Assembly (NCBI RefSeq): GCF_902729405.1
Contig: NZ_LR746496.1
Coordinates: 868,001 to 932,000, forward strand
Length of the DNA: 64,000 nt
From: Acididesulfobacillus acetoxydans
GTDB taxonomy: Bacteria; Bacillota; Desulfitobacteriia; Desulfitobacteriales; Desulfitobacteriaceae
Direction: 5' to 3'
The notes beneath the pieces are model-generated. The model had not been told where the DNA came from and searched no databases. It saw only the letters and a list, made by a program, of their open reading frames with translations. Made by a program: the position numbers and the translations under genes. Position 1 is the stretch's first letter, and each line of letters starts with the position of its first letter. This document shows positions 1-11,242 of the stretch, piece by piece.

Positions 1-1
1 C

Positions 2-2737
2 GGCGGCCGCTTCGCCACTTCCGACTTAAACGATCTTTACCGCAGGGTGATAAACCGCAACAACCGTTTGAAACGCCTGCTCGATCTGGGTGCGCCGGAT
101 ATTATTGTGCGCAATGAGAAACGGATGCTGCAGGAAGCGGTGGACGCCTTGATCGATAACGGACGCCGCGGGCGGCCGGTAACCGGTCCCGGCAACCGCC
201 CCCTTAAGTCGCTCAGCGATATGTTAAAAGGTAAGCAGGGGCGTTTCCGCCAGAACCTGCTCGGCAAGCGCGTGGATTATTCCGGCCGTTCGGTGATTGT
301 CGTGGGGCCGAACCTCAAGCTGCATCAGTGCGGACTGCCCAAAGAAATGGCCCTCGAACTTTTCAAACCTTTTGTCATGAAAAAGCTGGTCAACGAAGGG
401 CACGCCCATAACATTAAAAGTGCGAAACGGATGGTAGAAAGGGTTCGTCCCGAGGTTTGGGATGTTTTGGAGGAGGTCATCACCGGTCACCCGGTTCTGC
501 TCAACCGGGCGCCTACTTTGCACCGGCTGGGGATTCAGGCTTTCGAACCGGTATTGGTTGAGGGGCGCGCTTTACAGATTCATCCCCTGGTTTGCACGGC
601 TTATAATGCCGATTTTGACGGGGACCAGATGGCTGTGCACGTGCCGCTGTCGGTGGAAGCCCAGGCCGAAGCGAGGCTGCTTATGCTTTCCGCTCACAAT
701 ATTCTCAACCCCAAAGACGGCAGACCGGTGGCTCAACCGAACCAGGACTTGGTTCTGGGAGCTTACTACTTGACGATTGACCGTCCGGGGGCTACGGGCG
801 AGGGCAAGATCTTCCGGGATGTCGATGAAGCGCTCTTGGCCATGGACAGCAAGGAACTCCATCTGCAAGCCATGATGAAAGTGCGCTCGCTGGGCAAACT
901 GGTCGAGACAACGGTGGGGCGCATCCTTTTCAACTCGGTTATTCCCACCGGGAAGAGTGAGCCTTACGTGGTCAACGTCCCGGGGGGACCTGATTACATC
1001 AACGAAGTGGCCGGTAAAAAAACTTTGGCCAATATCGTGGCCAAAACCTATCGCGTCGGGGGATATGCGGCCACAGCCACCCTCTTGGACGGGATCAAGA
1101 GTTTGGGTTTCAAGTACTCCACTCGGGCCGGGATCACGGTCGGCCTCTCGGATATTGTGGTGCCGGCGGAGAAGAAACGGATCTTGTCGGAGGCCGACGG
1201 TCTCGTCGCCAAGATCGAGCAGCAGTACCGGCGGGGACTGATCACAGACGAAGAACGCTACGCCTTGGTTATTGACACCTGGACTAAAGCCACGGATTCT
1301 GTCACTAAGGCCCTAATGGACACTTTGGACAAGTTTAACCCGGTCTACATGATGGCCAACTCCGGTGCGCGCGGCAACATTCAACAGTTGCGCCAGTTGG
1401 CGGGAATGCGGGGCTTAATGGCAGACCCGTCCGGCCGGACGATTGAATTGCCGATCAAGGCGAATTTCCGGGAGGGCCTGACGGTTTTGGAATACTTCAT
1501 CTCCTCGCACGGAGCCAGAAAGGGCCTGGCGGACACGGCTTTGCGGACAGCCGATTCCGGTTATCTCACGCGCCGTCTGGTCGACGTGTCTCAGGATGTC
1601 ATCGTCCGCGAAGACGATTGCGGTACGACGGCCGGCATTACCGTTGAGGACATCAAAGACGGGCCGGAAGTGATCGAAAAACTGGAGGAGCGGCTGGTCG
1701 GACGTTTTCTCTTGGAGGATGTGTATCACCCGGAGTCGGGGGAAATTCTGGCGACAAGCGAGGAAGAGATCAACGAAGACCAGGCAAAACTCATCGCCAA
1801 GTTCTACAAGTCGGTGCGGATTCGCTCGGTGTTGAACTGCAAGACCCGTTTCGGCGTCTGCAAAAAGTGCTATGGGCGCAATTTAGCCACGGGACGCCCG
1901 GTCGAACAGGGTGAGGCAGTGGGAATCATTGCCGCTCAGTCTATCGGCGAGCCGGGAACCCAGCTGACCATGCGCACGTTCCACACGGGTGGGGTCGCCG
2001 GTGATGACATTACTCAGGGTTTGCCCCGGGTCGAGGAACTCTTTGAGGCCCGCAAACCGAAAGGCCAGGCGATTATCGCCGAGATCGACGGGAAAGTGGC
2101 TATGCGGGAGGTTAAACTTCGCCGGGAAGTCGAAGTGACGGGGGCGAAAGAAGAACGCATCGTCTATACGATTCCCTACGGCTCCCGCCTGCGTGTGCAT
2201 GACGGGGATACGGTAGAAGCGGGGGACGAGCTGACGGAGGGCAGCGTCAATCCGCATGACATGTTGAAAGTCAAAGGGCTGCGCGGGGTTCAGGCTTACT
2301 TGCTCAGCGAGGTTCAGCGCGTTTACCGCTTGCAGGGGGTTGACATTAATGATAAGCACATTGAAGTGATGGTTCGCCAGATGCTGCGCAAGGTGAAAAT
2401 CGAAGAGCCGGGCGACACGACCCTGCTGCCGGGCGGGTTGATCGACATTTTCGACTTTGAAGCAGCCAATGCCAAGATTATTGCCGACGGGGGTGAGCCC
2501 GCGGTGGCGAGGCCGGTTTTGCTGGGGATTACGAAAGCCTCTTTAGCCACGGATTCCTTTCTTTCGGCGGCCTCTTTCCAAGAGACGACGCGCGTCCTCA
2601 CGGAGGCTGCCATTAAAGGGAAAGTCGATCCTTTGCTGGGTCTCAAGGAGAACGTCATTATCGGCAAGCTGATTCCCGCCGGAACGGGTATGTCCCGTTA
2701 CCGCAACCTGAAAGTTTCCGCTCCGGCGGAGGTTTGA
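2..2737 (+). CDS. rpoC: RNA polymerase beta' subunit (3' part)
   Basis: The gene runs in from the left edge, and its frame is open from base 2; about 911 codons of the roughly 1,180 expected are present. RpoC forms the catalytic half of RNA polymerase. The catalytic NADFDGDQ motif, whose three aspartates hold the active-site magnesium, lies near bases 605-628. The [17 protein letters not shown] stretch is at about 250-300. The C-terminal zinc site, [11 protein letters not shown], is near 1840-1870. The frame ends in TGA at 2737. The GTG at 47 is an internal valine, not a start. Gene order with the L7Ae-like gene and rpsL is standard for Firmicutes. Confidence 0.98.
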   Translation, partial: GGRFATSDLNDLYRRVINRNNRLKRLLDLGAPDIIVRNEKRMLQEAVDALIDNGRRGRPVTGPGNRPLKSLSDMLKGKQGRFRQNLLGKRVDYSGRSVIVVGPNLKLHQCGLPKEMALELFKPFVMKKLVNEGHAHNIKSAKRMVERVRPEVWDVLEEVITGHPVLLNRAPTLHRLGIQAFEPVLVEGRALQIHPLVCTAYNADFDGDQMAVHVPLSVEAQAEARLLMLSAHNILNPKDGRPVAQPNQDLVLGAYYLTIDRPGATGEGKIFRDVDEALLAMDSKELHLQAMMKVRSLGKLVETTVGRILFNSVIPTGKSEPYVVNVPGGPDYINEVAGKKTLANIVAKTYRVGGYAATATLLDGIKSLGFKYSTRAGITVGLSDIVVPAEKKRILSEADGLVAKIEQQYRRGLITDEERYALVIDTWTKATDSVTKALMDTLDKFNPVYMMANSGARGNIQQLRQLAGMRGLMADPSGRTIELPIKANFREGLTVLEYFISSHGARKGLADTALRTADSGYLTRRLVDVSQDVIVREDDCGTTAGITVEDIKDGPEVIEKLEERLVGRFLLEDVYHPESGEILATSEEEINEDQAKLIAKFYKSVRIRSVLNCKTRFGVCKKCYGRNLATGRPVEQGEAVGIIAAQSIGEPGTQLTMRTFHTGGVAGDDITQGLPRVEELFEARKPKGQAIIAEIDGKVAMREVKLRREVEVTGAKEERIVYTIPYGSRLRVHDGDTVEAGDELTEGSVNPHDMLKVKGLRGVQAYLLSEVQRVYRLQGVDINDKHIEVMVRQMLRKVKIEEPGDTTLLPGGLIDIFDFEAANAKIIADGGEPAVARPVLLGITKASLATDSFLSAASFQETTRVLTEAAIKGKVDPLLGLKENVIIGKLIPAGTGMSRYRNLKVSAPAEV

Positions 2738-2838
2738 ACCGGTCCGTAGTCTGTCGGCTGCACTTTTACGGCAGGGGAATTTGCCCCGAAATAGTTGCAC
2801 GCTCAAAGAACTTGGGGGTTCAGACGGTTTTTTGCAGC

Positions 2839-2867
2839 TTGACAGCGAACTGTGGGAATGCTAAAAT
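2839..2867 (+). promoter_or_regulatory. Sigma-A promoter before the L7Ae-like gene
   Basis: TTGACA (2839-2844), a 17-base spacer and TAAAAT (2862-2867), preceded by TG at 2859-2860 as an extended -10. This is close to the sigma-A consensus. Transcription would start near 2874 and read the L7Ae-like gene and probably the str operon. Confidence 0.8.
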
Positions 2868-2914
2868 GTCATCGTGTGATTTTATGGGTGCAGTGAAGGG
2901 GGAAAGCATGAATC

Positions 2915-3172
2915 TTGCTTGATGAAACCTTGAAACACGCCGGCAGGAAAACGATCGGTCTGAAACAGACCCAAAGGGCCTTGGAAAAAGGGTCGGTGGA
3001 GCGCGTTTACGTGGCTCGCGACGCCGATGCCCGGATCGTGCGGCCGATCAGGGAACTGTGCCAAAGTCACGGTGTGGAATGTGTCGAAGTGGGAAGCATG
3101 TCCGAACTGGGAAGGGCTTGCGGAATCGAGGTCGGAGCGGCGGTGGCAGCGATTTTGGCTGACCGGCCGTAA
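2915..3172 (+). CDS. ybxF: L7Ae-family ribosomal protein (YbxF-like)
   Basis: An 85-residue protein of the L7Ae/L30e/S12e/Gadd45 RNA-binding family. Members bind kink-turn RNA. The Bacillus relative is encoded between rpoC and rpsL, as here. Visible family features are the N-terminal KHAGRKTIGLKQT-like helix, the VYVARDAD segment and the CGIEVGAAVAAIL tail. TTG at 2915 is chosen because an AAGGGGG ribosome site lies about 11 bases upstream, while the nearer ATG (2908) is out of frame and stops at once. The protein may have a translational or regulatory role; its exact function here is inferred from family and position. Confidence 0.88.
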   Translation: MLDETLKHAGRKTIGLKQTQRALEKGSVERVYVARDADARIVRPIRELCQSHGVECVEVGSMSELGRACGIEVGAAVAAILADRP

Positions 3173-3204
3173 ACGGCCGAGAGTTTGTTTTGCATGCGGG
3201 TTTT

Positions 3205-3239
3205 GGAATTGCTTGCCTGATGCTGGGGCAAGCAATTCC
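3205..3239 (+). terminator. 13-bp hairpin between L7Ae-like gene and rpsL
   Basis: GGAATTGCTTGCC (3205-3217) and GGCAAGCAATTCC (3227-3239) are a perfect 13-bp inverted repeat with a 9-base loop. The following sequence (TTGTATATTGTTTATTG) has only a broken T-tract, so it may act as a partial terminator, attenuator or processing site. The SD of rpsL follows 26 bases later. Confidence 0.55.
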
Positions 3240-3280
3240 TTGTATATTGTTTATTGTCCGTGCAGGAAGGAGGTGTAGGC

Positions 3281-3700
3281 ATGCCGACAATCAGTCAGCT
3301 TGTTCGTCTTGGACGTTCCAGAATCGAAAAGAAGTCAACAGCTCCCGCTTTGCAGTGGGGCTATAATTCGCTAGAACGTAAGCAATTCCCTTCAGGTGGA
3401 TCGCCGCAAAAACGCGGAGTGTGCACAAGGGTGTATACAACGACCCCGAAGAAACCGAACTCGGCTCTGCGCAAAGTGGCGCGTGTGCGCCTGACCAATG
3501 GGGTGGAGGTCACTTCTTACATTCCGGGAATTGGTCATAACCTTCAGGAGCACTCCGTGGTTTTGGTCAGGGGAGGCCGTGTGAAAGATATTCCGGGCGT
3601 TCGCTACCACATTGTGAGAGGCGCGTTGGATACGACTGGTGTGCAAAAAAGGAATCAGGCTCGCTCTAAATACGGGGCAAAACGCGCGAAGAAGAAATAG
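3281..3700 (+). CDS. rpsL: 30S ribosomal protein S12
   Basis: A 139-residue S12 of the Firmicutes type. It starts with [12 protein letters not shown], carries the decoding-centre segment [19 protein letters not shown] and the [19 protein letters not shown] loop, and ends in a lysine-rich tail. S12 sits at the A site and controls decoding accuracy; streptomycin-resistance changes fall in this protein in other bacteria. The ATG at 3281 has an ideal AAGGAGGTG site. An in-frame upstream codon at 3254 would add nine residues across that site and is not favoured. First gene of the str operon. Confidence 0.97.
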   Translation: MPTISQLVRLGRSRIEKKSTAPALQWGYNSLERKQFPSGGSPQKRGVCTRVYTTTPKKPNSALRKVARVRLTNGVEVTSYIPGIGHNLQEHSVVLVRGGRVKDIPGVRYHIVRGALDTTGVQKRNQARSKYGAKRAKKK

Positions 3701-3758
3701 GCGCCGTTTTGGACCCCGGAGTGCGGTGGCCACGGGAGTTTGTGTCATGTTTGTCTGA

Positions 3759-4244
<486 letters not shown>

Positions 4245-4282
4245 TCGGTCCGGTTGTGACTTTGGCAGAAAGGGGGATTATC

Positions 4283-6361
4283 ATGGCAAGGCAATATCCA
4301 TTAGAGAGGACTCGGAATATCGGCATCATGGCTCACATCGATGCCGGCAAAACGACGACGACCGAGCGCATCCTTTTCTACACAGGACGGGTGCACAAGA
4401 TCGGGGAAGTTCATGACGGCGCTGCGACCATGGACTGGATGGTCCAGGAGCAGGAACGCGGCATCACGATTACCTCGGCGGCCACGACCTGTGCCTGGAA
4501 AAATCACCGCATTAACATCATAGACACACCAGGACACGTGGATTTCACAGTAGAAGTGGAGCGTTCTCTGCGCGTGCTCGATGGCGCAGTGGCCGTCTTT
4601 TGTTCGGTTGGCGGTGTTGAGCCACAATCCGAGACAGTATGGCGGCAGGCGGATAAGTACGGGGTTCCCCGTATTGCCTATATCAACAAGATGGATCGGA
4701 TGGGTGCCGATTTTTTTCGGGGAGTTTCAATGATTGCCGACCGGCTGGGTGCTAATCCCGTACCAATCCAACTCCCTATAGGGGTTGAAGATTCCTTCAA
4801 AGGGATCGTGGATTTGGTGACGATGAAAGCCGTCACCTACACGGATGATCTTGGCACCACCAGTGACATCGCCGATATCCCCGGAGACTTAGTCGAGCTA
4901 GCCAATGAATATCGTGAGAAACTCGTCGAGGCCGTGGCCGAGACGGATGAAGGGCTCATGATGAAGTATCTGGAAGGTGAAGAACTGACGGAAGAAGAGA
5001 TCCGCGGCGGGATCCGCCGCGGTACGATTGGGTTGAAATTCATCCCGATCCTTTGCGGTTCTTCGTTCAAGAACAAAGGGGTACAACCGCTGTTGGACGC
5101 GGTCGTTGATTACATGCCATCCCCGCTGGATGTGCCTGCCATTAAAGGGGTGCATCCGGAGACGGGCGAGAATGATCAGAGACATTCTGACGATACTCAG
5201 CCGTTTTCCGCCTTGGCCTTTAAGATCATGGCTGACCCCTATGTGGGTAAATTGGCATTTTTCCGGGTATATTCGGGAGTGCTGTCCTCGGGTTCCTATG
5301 TTTACAATTCGACCAAAGGAAAGCGTGAGCGCATTGGCCGGATTCTGCAGATGCACGCCAATCACCGCGAAGACATTCAGGAGGTGCGCTCCGGGGACAT
5401 CGCGGCGGCCGTCGGTCTGAAGGACACGACCACAGGGGACACTTTGTGTGACGAAAAAAGCCCGATCATTCTTGAGGCCATGCAGTTTCCCGAACCGGTG
5501 ATTCATGTTGCGGTCGAGCCCAAAACGAAGGCCGACCAGGAGAAAATGGGCGGAGCGCTGAGCCGCTTGGCGGAGGAGGACCCGACCTTTCGTATGCACA
5601 CGGATACCGAAACCGGGCAGACGATTATCTCCGGTATGGGCGAGCTCCATCTGGAAATTATCGTCGACCGGCTGCAGCGCGAATTCAAAGTGGACTGCAA
5701 TGTCGGACGTCCGCAAGTTGCGTATAAGGAGACGATCCATCGCGCCGTCAAGGCAGAAGGGAAGTTCGTGCGTCAGTCCGGCGGCCGGGGTCAGTACGGC
5801 CATTGCTGGATTGAGTTGGAACCCCTGGAAGCGGGCAGCGGTTTTGAGTTTGTCAATAAGATTGTCGGCGGCGTGATCCCCAGGGAGTACATTCCGGCGA
5901 TTGGTGCGGGTATAGAAGAGGCCATGCAAAACGGTATCCTGGCGGGGTACCCGGTCCTGGACGTGCGCGCCACGGTTTACGACGGGTCCTACCATGACGT
6001 GGATTCTTCAGAAATGGCTTTCAAGATTGCCGGCTCCATGGCCTTTAAAGCAGCGGCTGCCAAGGCTGATCCCGTGATTCTGGAACCGATCATGAGAGTT
6101 GAAGTCACGGTCCCGGAAGAATACATGGGGGACGTGATCGGGGATATGAATTCAAGGCGGGGACGAATCGAAGGAATGGAAGCCCGGGCGGGAGCTCAAG
6201 TAGTGCGGGGTTTTGTACCGCTGGCCGAAATGTTCGGTTACGCGACGGATCTGCGCTCGCGCACCCAGGGACGGGGTACCTACGTAATGATGTTTGATCA
6301 TTACGAGGATGTGCCCAAGAACATCGCCGAAGGGATCATCACGAAACGGCAAGGCGCCTGA
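4283..6361 (+). CDS. fusA: Translation elongation factor G
   Basis: A 692-residue EF-G, the GTPase that drives translocation. GTPase motifs are all present: [12 protein letters not shown] (G1), the ITSAATT switch region, DTPGHVDF (G3) and NKMD (G4). Domains II to V follow, including the [30 protein letters not shown] region of domain V. ATG at 4283 has an AAAGGGGG site. An upstream in-frame start at 4256 would add nine non-conserved residues. Full length for the family. Confidence 0.98.
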   Translation: MARQYPLERTRNIGIMAHIDAGKTTTTERILFYTGRVHKIGEVHDGAATMDWMVQEQERGITITSAATTCAWKNHRINIIDTPGHVDFTVEVERSLRVLDGAVAVFCSVGGVEPQSETVWRQADKYGVPRIAYINKMDRMGADFFRGVSMIADRLGANPVPIQLPIGVEDSFKGIVDLVTMKAVTYTDDLGTTSDIADIPGDLVELANEYREKLVEAVAETDEGLMMKYLEGEELTEEEIRGGIRRGTIGLKFIPILCGSSFKNKGVQPLLDAVVDYMPSPLDVPAIKGVHPETGENDQRHSDDTQPFSALAFKIMADPYVGKLAFFRVYSGVLSSGSYVYNSTKGKRERIGRILQMHANHREDIQEVRSGDIAAAVGLKDTTTGDTLCDEKSPIILEAMQFPEPVIHVAVEPKTKADQEKMGGALSRLAEEDPTFRMHTDTETGQTIISGMGELHLEIIVDRLQREFKVDCNVGRPQVAYKETIHRAVKAEGKFVRQSGGRGQYGHCWIELEPLEAGSGFEFVNKIVGGVIPREYIPAIGAGIEEAMQNGILAGYPVLDVRATVYDGSYHDVDSSEMAFKIAGSMAFKAAAAKADPVILEPIMRVEVTVPEEYMGDVIGDMNSRRGRIEGMEARAGAQVVRGFVPLAEMFGYATDLRSRTQGRGTYVMMFDHYEDVPKNIAEGIITKRQGA

Positions 6362-6498
6362 TTCAGAGACCGGAAGCCGGAGGTCAGACATCGAGGCTGC
6401 GTCAGCATGGTCAGTTCCGGCCCGGGTACAGTGCCGAGTAATGCCACATTGTGGCCAAATCCTTGACCTTAATTCTATTAAAGGAGTGAAACACTCAA

Positions 6499-7701
6499 AT
6501 GGCAAAACAAAAGTACGAACGTACCAAGCCCCACGTTAACGTCGGAACCATCGGTCACGTTGACCATGGCAAGACGACTACCACGGCGGCCATCACCCTG
6601 GTTCTGTCTAAGACCGGCGGAGCGGTAGCCACGGCTTTTGACCAGATTGACAAGGCCCCGGAGGAGAGGGAACGCGGTATCACGATTTCGACGGCTCACG
6701 TGGAATATGAAACAGCCACCCGGCACTATGCCCACGTGGACTGCCCAGGCCACGCCGATTACATCAAGAACATGATCACCGGCGCCGCCCAGATGGACGG
6801 GGCCATCCTGGTTGTCTCCGCCGCCGACGGACCGATGCCGCAAACGCGGGAGCATATTCTCTTGGCCCGTCAGGTCGGTGTGCCCTATATCGTGGTCTGG
6901 CTCAACAAAGCAGACATGGTGGATGATCCGGAACTGATGGAGCTTGTGGAAATGGAAATCCGTGAGCTGTTGAGCGAATACGAATTCCCGGGCGACGATA
7001 TTCCGATTGTCGCGGGTTCCGGCTTGAAGGCTCTTGAATGCGGCTGCGGTAAACGCGAGTGTGAGTGGTGCGGCAAGATCTGGGAGCTGATGGATGCCAT
7101 CGATTCCTACATTCCCACACCGCAGCGCGATACCGACAAACCTTTCCTTATGCCTGTGGAAGATGTCTTTACCATCACCGGCCGCGGAACCGTGGCTACC
7201 GGCAGGGTTGAGCGCGGCATGGTGAAAGTCGGAGATGAAGTGGAGATCGTCGGCCTGACGGATGCGCCTCGCAAAACCGTGGTGACCGGGGTGGAGATGT
7301 TCCGCAAGCTTCTCGATCAGGCCCAAGCCGGGGACAATATCGGCTGCCTGCTGCGTGGCGTGGAACGCAAGGACGTCGAACGCGGTCAGGTTTTGGCGAA
7401 GACGGGCAGCATTAAGCCTCATACGAAGTTCAGCGGCGAAGTATACGTCTTGAGCAAGGAAGAGGGCGGACGCCATACGCCTTTCTTCAACAACTACCGG
7501 CCGCAGTTCTACTTCCGCACCACGGACGTGACCGGAGTCATCACACTGCCCGAAGGGACGGAGATGATCATGCCGGGAGACCGGGTTACGATCAATGTGG
7601 AACTCATTACCCCGATTGCCATGGAAGTGGGTCTGCGTTTCGCTATCCGCGAGGGCGGCCGTACAGTGGGAGCCGGAGTGGTTGCCAATATCGTGGAATA
7701 A
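6499..7701 (+). CDS. tuf: Translation elongation factor Tu
   Basis: A 400-residue EF-Tu, which delivers aminoacyl-tRNA to the ribosome. GTPase motifs are [28 protein letters not shown] and SGLKAL. After the last motif a short insert carries four cysteines as C-x-C-x4-C-x2-C (C181, C183, C188, C191). This suggests a small metal-binding knuckle, known to me from EF-Tu of some Peptococcaceae. ATG 6499 follows AAAGGAG. It is separated from fusA by 137 bases with no clear promoter or gene. Confidence 0.98.
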   Translation: MAKQKYERTKPHVNVGTIGHVDHGKTTTTAAITLVLSKTGGAVATAFDQIDKAPEERERGITISTAHVEYETATRHYAHVDCPGHADYIKNMITGAAQMDGAILVVSAADGPMPQTREHILLARQVGVPYIVVWLNKADMVDDPELMELVEMEIRELLSEYEFPGDDIPIVAGSGLKALECGCGKRECEWCGKIWELMDAIDSYIPTPQRDTDKPFLMPVEDVFTITGRGTVATGRVERGMVKVGDEVEIVGLTDAPRKTVVTGVEMFRKLLDQAQAGDNIGCLLRGVERKDVERGQVLAKTGSIKPHTKFSGEVYVLSKEEGGRHTPFFNNYRPQFYFRTTDVTGVITLPEGTEMIMPGDRVTINVELITPIAMEVGLRFAIREGGRTVGAGVVANIVE

Positions 7702-7953
7702 ATCCTGAAGAACCGGACGGTTCGGCCGGAGAGACTATGTCAAAAGTGCCGAAATCCGCGGGCTGCCCGGAGTTCGGTTTCCCGGTTTCCGCGTTTGGGG
7801 AGGGCGGCCGCTTTGCCTGCCGCCCGTAACTTTCCGGCGAACAGGGCCGGGAAAAAGTGAAGCGTAAAAGGTTGCCGGCACGGGGGCTCCGCCCGGACCG
7901 GGTAATTTTTACGCCATTTGCCCGCTTGAGAGGGCTGAAGGAGGATGGTTATA
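7702..7953 (+). other. tuf-rpsJ spacer with hairpins
   Basis: A 250-base GC-rich spacer with no convincing gene. It holds GAACC-GGAC-GGTTC just after tuf and a GGGCGGC...GCCGCCC hairpin near 7800-7825. Neither is followed by a T-tract, so they look like RNA structure or processing sites rather than strong terminators. I see no consensus promoter in it. Confidence 0.4.
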
Positions 7954-8259
7954 ATGAGCCAAAAGATCCGCATTCGTTTAAAAGCGTTTGATCACAAGGC
8001 GTTGGACCAGTCGGCCGCCAGGATTGTCGAGACGGCGAAACGGACCGGGGCGCAGGTGAGCGGCCCCATTCCTTTGCCCACGGAGAAAAACATCTACACG
8101 ATTCTTCGTTCTCCGCACGTCAATAAGGATTCCCGCGAACAGTTTGAGATGCGAACACACAAGCGCCTTATTGACATTCTCGAGCCCACGTCGAAAACGG
8201 TCGATTCCCTGATGCGTCTGGACCTGCCGGCGGGGGTCGATATTGAGATCAAATTATAA
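7954..8259 (+). CDS. rpsJ: 30S ribosomal protein S10 (NusE)
   Basis: A 101-residue S10, part of the 30S head and, as NusE, of the antitermination complex. It shows the [15 protein letters not shown] start and the [12 protein letters not shown] segment. ATG at 7954 is chosen because AAGGAGG (7938-7944) is spaced 9 bases from it; the ATG at 7945 abuts that site. First gene of the S10 operon, but cut off from rplC by a 220-base spacer with its own promoter candidate. Confidence 0.96.
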   Translation: MSQKIRIRLKAFDHKALDQSAARIVETAKRTGAQVSGPIPLPTEKNIYTILRSPHVNKDSREQFEMRTHKRLIDILEPTSKTVDSLMRLDLPAGVDIEIKL

Positions 8260-8289
8260 GGGTGGCTATTCGCCAGAGGGGAAATTTTA

Positions 8290-8319
8290 CTGGCATTGCA
8301 AAGGTATTTGTGCTATAAT
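8290..8319 (+). promoter_or_regulatory. Extended -10 promoter before rplC
   Basis: TATAAT (8314-8319) is preceded by TG at 8311-8312, a full extended -10. A 4/6 match to the -35 (CTGGCA, 8290-8295) is spaced 18 bases away. Transcription from here would give a leader of about 150 bases before rplC. Confidence 0.65.
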
Positions 8320-8421
8320 ATCTGTGTTTGTTGTGTGAAACGCCCGGAGGCGTGGTTCCAAAGTGCGGGCCGCGGTCAAGCCCGAAAGTGCGGGTATGGC
8401 GCAGGTTCCGAGCAAAATAGA

Positions 8422-8465
8422 AACGCTCTCGTGCTCCGGAAAACTTCGGTGCACTTCAAAGCGTT
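8422..8465 (+). promoter_or_regulatory. Leader hairpin abutting the rplC ribosome site
   Basis: AACGCT (8422-8427) pairs with AGCGTT (8460-8465). Inside it GTGC-T-CCG (8431-8438) pairs with CGG-T-GCAC (8447-8454) around an 8-base loop. The structure ends one base before AGGAGG, the rplC ribosome site. A translational or autogenous control element of the S10 operon is possible; this is inference. Confidence 0.5.
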
Positions 8466-8479
8466 AGGAGGTGGCATTC

Positions 8480-9124
8480 GTGTCTAAAGGGATCTTGGGC
8501 AGAAAAGTCGGGATGACCCAAGTCTTCGTGGAGAATGGGCACTTGATTCCCGTCACGGTTGTGGAAGCAGGACCCTGTTATGTCGTGCAGAAGAAAACTG
8601 CCGCAACGGACGGGTATAACGCCATTCAAGTAGGCTTTGGCGAGAAAAGGGAGAGCTTGGCGAATAAGCCGGAGAAAGGCCATTTTCAAAAAGCTCAGCA
8701 GAAGCCGCTGCGTTTTCTCAGAGAGTTTAAAGTGTCGGCGGACGACGTGGAAGGCTACCAGTTAGGGCAGGAAATCAAGGCGGATGTTTTTCAAAGCGGG
8801 GATCGCATCGACGTCGTGGGCGTGTCCAGAGGAAAAGGCTTTGAAGGGATGATCAAGCGGCACGGCGCGCGGCGGGGACCTATGAAACATGGGTCGAAAT
8901 ACCATCACCGCACAGGTTCGTTAGGCGCGAAGGGTCCGGCTCGCGTTTTTAAAGGACGCAAACTTCCCGGACGTATGGGCGGAGACCGGGTTACGGTGCA
9001 AAACCTTGAAATTGTCCGGGTTGATGTGGATAAGAACATGGTTTTAGTCAAAGGGGCAGTTCCGGGGGCAAAAAAAGGATTGCTCATTCTGAAAGCTTCC
9101 GTCAAGGGCGTTAAGGCGAAGTAA
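8480..9124 (+). CDS. rplC: 50S ribosomal protein L3
   Basis: A 214-residue L3, one of the first proteins to bind 23S rRNA. It starts [15 protein letters not shown] and contains the loop that reaches the peptidyl-transferase centre ([13 protein letters not shown] and [13 protein letters not shown]). GTG at 8480 is chosen: it gives the standard N-terminus and lies 7 bases after AGGAGG, while the in-frame GTG at 8471 overlaps that site. Confidence 0.96.
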   Translation: MSKGILGRKVGMTQVFVENGHLIPVTVVEAGPCYVVQKKTAATDGYNAIQVGFGEKRESLANKPEKGHFQKAQQKPLRFLREFKVSADDVEGYQLGQEIKADVFQSGDRIDVVGVSRGKGFEGMIKRHGARRGPMKHGSKYHHRTGSLGAKGPARVFKGRKLPGRMGGDRVTVQNLEIVRVDVDKNMVLVKGAVPGAKKGLLILKASVKGVKAK

Positions 9125-9148
9125 CGCGAGAGAAAGGAGGAATCGGGC

Positions 9149-9772
9149 ATGCCTAAAGTTCAAGTATTAAATATGCAAGGCGCTCCCGTCGGGGAGATTG
9201 ACTTGAACGAAGATATTTTCGGAATAAAACCTAACCAACACGCGGTGCATACGACGGTTGTCTCTCTCCTGGCCGGCCGGCGCAGCGGCAGCCAGTCCGC
9301 CTTGTTGCGCAGTGAAGTGCGCGGCGGCGGACGCAAGCCCTGGCGGCAGAAAGGAACGGGCAAGGCGCGCTCCGGCAGCACACGTTCGCCGATTTGGCGG
9401 GGCGGCGGAGTAGTATTCGCCCCCAAGCCCCGCAAGTATGGTTTCCAAGTGCCGAAGAAAGTACGGCGGCTGGCGTTGTGCTCCGCTCTCTCAGCCAAAG
9501 TTCAGTTGGAGAATTTGATTGTTCTGGACCAATTGAAGCTGGCGGAAGCGAAAACACGAGAGATGGTTAAAGTTCTGGAGGCGTTGAAGGCCGGCAAGAA
9601 GGCCCTGGTTGTAACCGCTCAGAGCGACGAGACAATCAGCCGGGCGGCGCGCAACATCGCCGGCGTGAAGGCCACGCCGGTCCAGGGCTTGAACGTTTTT
9701 GATATTTTAAACCACGATGTTTTGGTTTTGACCCAAGAGGCCGTAGCGAAAGCGGAGGAGGTGTTTGCGTAA
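9149..9772 (+). CDS. rplD: 50S ribosomal protein L4
   Basis: A 207-residue L4, which lines the peptide exit tunnel. In Escherichia coli L4 also represses the S10 operon. The extended loop is visible as [24 protein letters not shown] 9149 has an AAAGGAGG site. The stop codon overlaps the start of rplW by one base (TAATG), a sign of coupled translation. Confidence 0.97.
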   Translation: MPKVQVLNMQGAPVGEIDLNEDIFGIKPNQHAVHTTVVSLLAGRRSGSQSALLRSEVRGGGRKPWRQKGTGKARSGSTRSPIWRGGGVVFAPKPRKYGFQVPKKVRRLALCSALSAKVQLENLIVLDQLKLAEAKTREMVKVLEALKAGKKALVVTAQSDETISRAARNIAGVKATPVQGLNVFDILNHDVLVLTQEAVAKAEEVFA

Positions 9773-10059
9773 TGCGCGATGCACGTGATGTTCTCAGACG
9801 TCCGGTCATTTCCGAAAAATCGGTGAACCTGTCGGCTGAAAACAAATACTCCTTCTGGGTCGACCCGGCCGCCAATAAGATCGAAATCAAAAACGCGGTG
9901 GAGAAGATGTTTAAAGTGGGTGTGACCGAAGTCCGGACCATGAATGTCAAAGGCCGCGTGAAACGGGTGGGTCGCCACAGCGGCAGAACTCCGGATCGGA
10001 AGAAGGCCGTCGTGACCTTGAGACCCGGAGACGCGATCGAAGGATTTGCCGGTCTCTAA
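9772..10059 (+). CDS. rplW: 50S ribosomal protein L23
   Basis: A 95-residue L23, located beside the exit tunnel and the docking site for trigger factor and SRP. It shows [12 protein letters not shown] near the start, [18 protein letters not shown], and the [17 protein letters not shown] loop. It begins on the last base of the rplD stop codon, with GGAGGTG inside the end of rplD. Confidence 0.96.
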   Translation: MRDARDVLRRPVISEKSVNLSAENKYSFWVDPAANKIEIKNAVEKMFKVGVTEVRTMNVKGRVKRVGRHSGRTPDRKKAVVTLRPGDAIEGFAGL

Positions 10060-10084
10060 AGCGGATGCGAAGGGAGTGTTAGCC

Positions 10085-10912
10085 ATGCCGGTTAAAGCAT
10101 TTAAACCAACCTCTCCGGGTCGGCGTCAGATGAGTGTCTCGACCTTCGAGGAAATTACGAAAAGTGAACCCGAGCGTTCCCTGACCGAGCCTCTGCGCAA
10201 ACGCGCCGGTCGCAACCAGCAAGGGCGTTTGACCGTTAGGCATAAGGGCGGGGGGCATAAACGCCTCTATCGGGTTATTGATTTTAAGCGCGGCAAAGAC
10301 GGGGTTGCGGCCAAAGTTGCCGCGATAGAATATGATCCCAACCGTTCGGCCAATATCGCCTTGCTCCATTATGCGGACGGTCTCAAAACTTATATTCTGG
10401 CTCCCAACGGCCTGCAGGTGGGTATGACAGTCGTTTCCGGGGCGGATGCCGACATCAAGGTGGGAAACGCTTTGCCCCTGAGGAACATCCCCGTGGGAAC
10501 TCTTTTGCACAATATTGAGATGAAACCCGGCAAAGGGGCTCAGTTGGTCAGGACAGCCGGCGGCTCCGCCCAGTTGATGGCCAAGGAAGGGGCTTACGCC
10601 ACTCTGCGCCTGCCCTCCGGAGAAATGAGGCTGGTGCATCTGAATTGCCGGGCCACCATCGGCCAGGTCGGCAACCTCGAGCACGAAAATATTCACCTCG
10701 GCAAAGCCGGGAGAACGCGGTGGCTGGGCATCAGGCCGACCGTGCGCGGTTCGGTGATGAACCCCGTCGATCACCCCCATGGCGGGGGCGAGGGGCGCAA
10801 CCCGATTGGGCGCAATCCTGTCACTCCTTGGGGCAAACCGGCCCTGGGTGCCAAGACGCGCAAGAAAAAGAATCCGACGAGTCGCTTTATCGTCAAGCGG
10901 CGCAGCAAATAA
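10085..10912 (+). CDS. rplB: 50S ribosomal protein L2
   Basis: A 275-residue L2, needed for subunit association and the peptidyl-transferase centre. The N-terminus [18 protein letters not shown], the [18 protein letters not shown] segment and the C-terminal [13 protein letters not shown] motif are intact. ATG 10085 follows GGGAGTG; upstream in-frame codons from 10046 overlap the end of rplW and are not conserved. Confidence 0.97.
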   Translation: MPVKAFKPTSPGRRQMSVSTFEEITKSEPERSLTEPLRKRAGRNQQGRLTVRHKGGGHKRLYRVIDFKRGKDGVAAKVAAIEYDPNRSANIALLHYADGLKTYILAPNGLQVGMTVVSGADADIKVGNALPLRNIPVGTLLHNIEMKPGKGAQLVRTAGGSAQLMAKEGAYATLRLPSGEMRLVHLNCRATIGQVGNLEHENIHLGKAGRTRWLGIRPTVRGSVMNPVDHPHGGGEGRNPIGRNPVTPWGKPALGAKTRKKKNPTSRFIVKRRSK

Positions 10913-10942
10913 GGTTTATACCAGCCGAAAGGAGGCCCAGGA

Positions 10943-11224
10943 ATGAGCAGATCCCTCAAAAAAGGACCCTACGCGCAAGCCCGGCTGTTGCAGCGGGTGG
11001 AAGCGATGAATCAATCCGGCGAAAAACGCGTCCTCAAGACGTGGTCCCGGCGTTCGACCATCTACCCTCAGATGGTAGGGCATACGATTGCCGTTCATGA
11101 CGGCCGTAAGCATATTCCCATTTATTTGACCGAAGATATGGTGGGGCACAAACTGGGTGAGTTTGCGCCGACCCGCACCTTTAAGGGCCACGCCGGCAGT
11201 GAAAAATCAAGCGGGCTACGTTAA
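10943..11224 (+). CDS. rpsS: 30S ribosomal protein S19
   Basis: A 93-residue S19 with [11 protein letters not shown] at the start and the [23 protein letters not shown] core, where it meets the 50S A-site finger. ATG 10943 has AAAGGAGG about 11 bases upstream. Standard place between rplB and rplV. Confidence 0.97.
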   Translation: MSRSLKKGPYAQARLLQRVEAMNQSGEKRVLKTWSRRSTIYPQMVGHTIAVHDGRKHIPIYLTEDMVGHKLGEFAPTRTFKGHAGSEKSSGLR

Positions 11225-11242
11225 TCTGGAGGAGGTATTGGA

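Noticed and set aside
2734-2922. 62-codon frame between rpoC and the L7Ae-like gene
   Set aside because: It overlaps a strong promoter and has no family resemblance.
4898-5995. 365-codon open frame antisense to fusA
   Set aside because: It mirrors EF-G codons, has no ribosome site and no family motif.
8296-8319. TTGCAA and TATAAT as a standard promoter pair
   Set aside because: Spacer is only 12 bases; the extended -10 reading with a weaker -35 is preferred.
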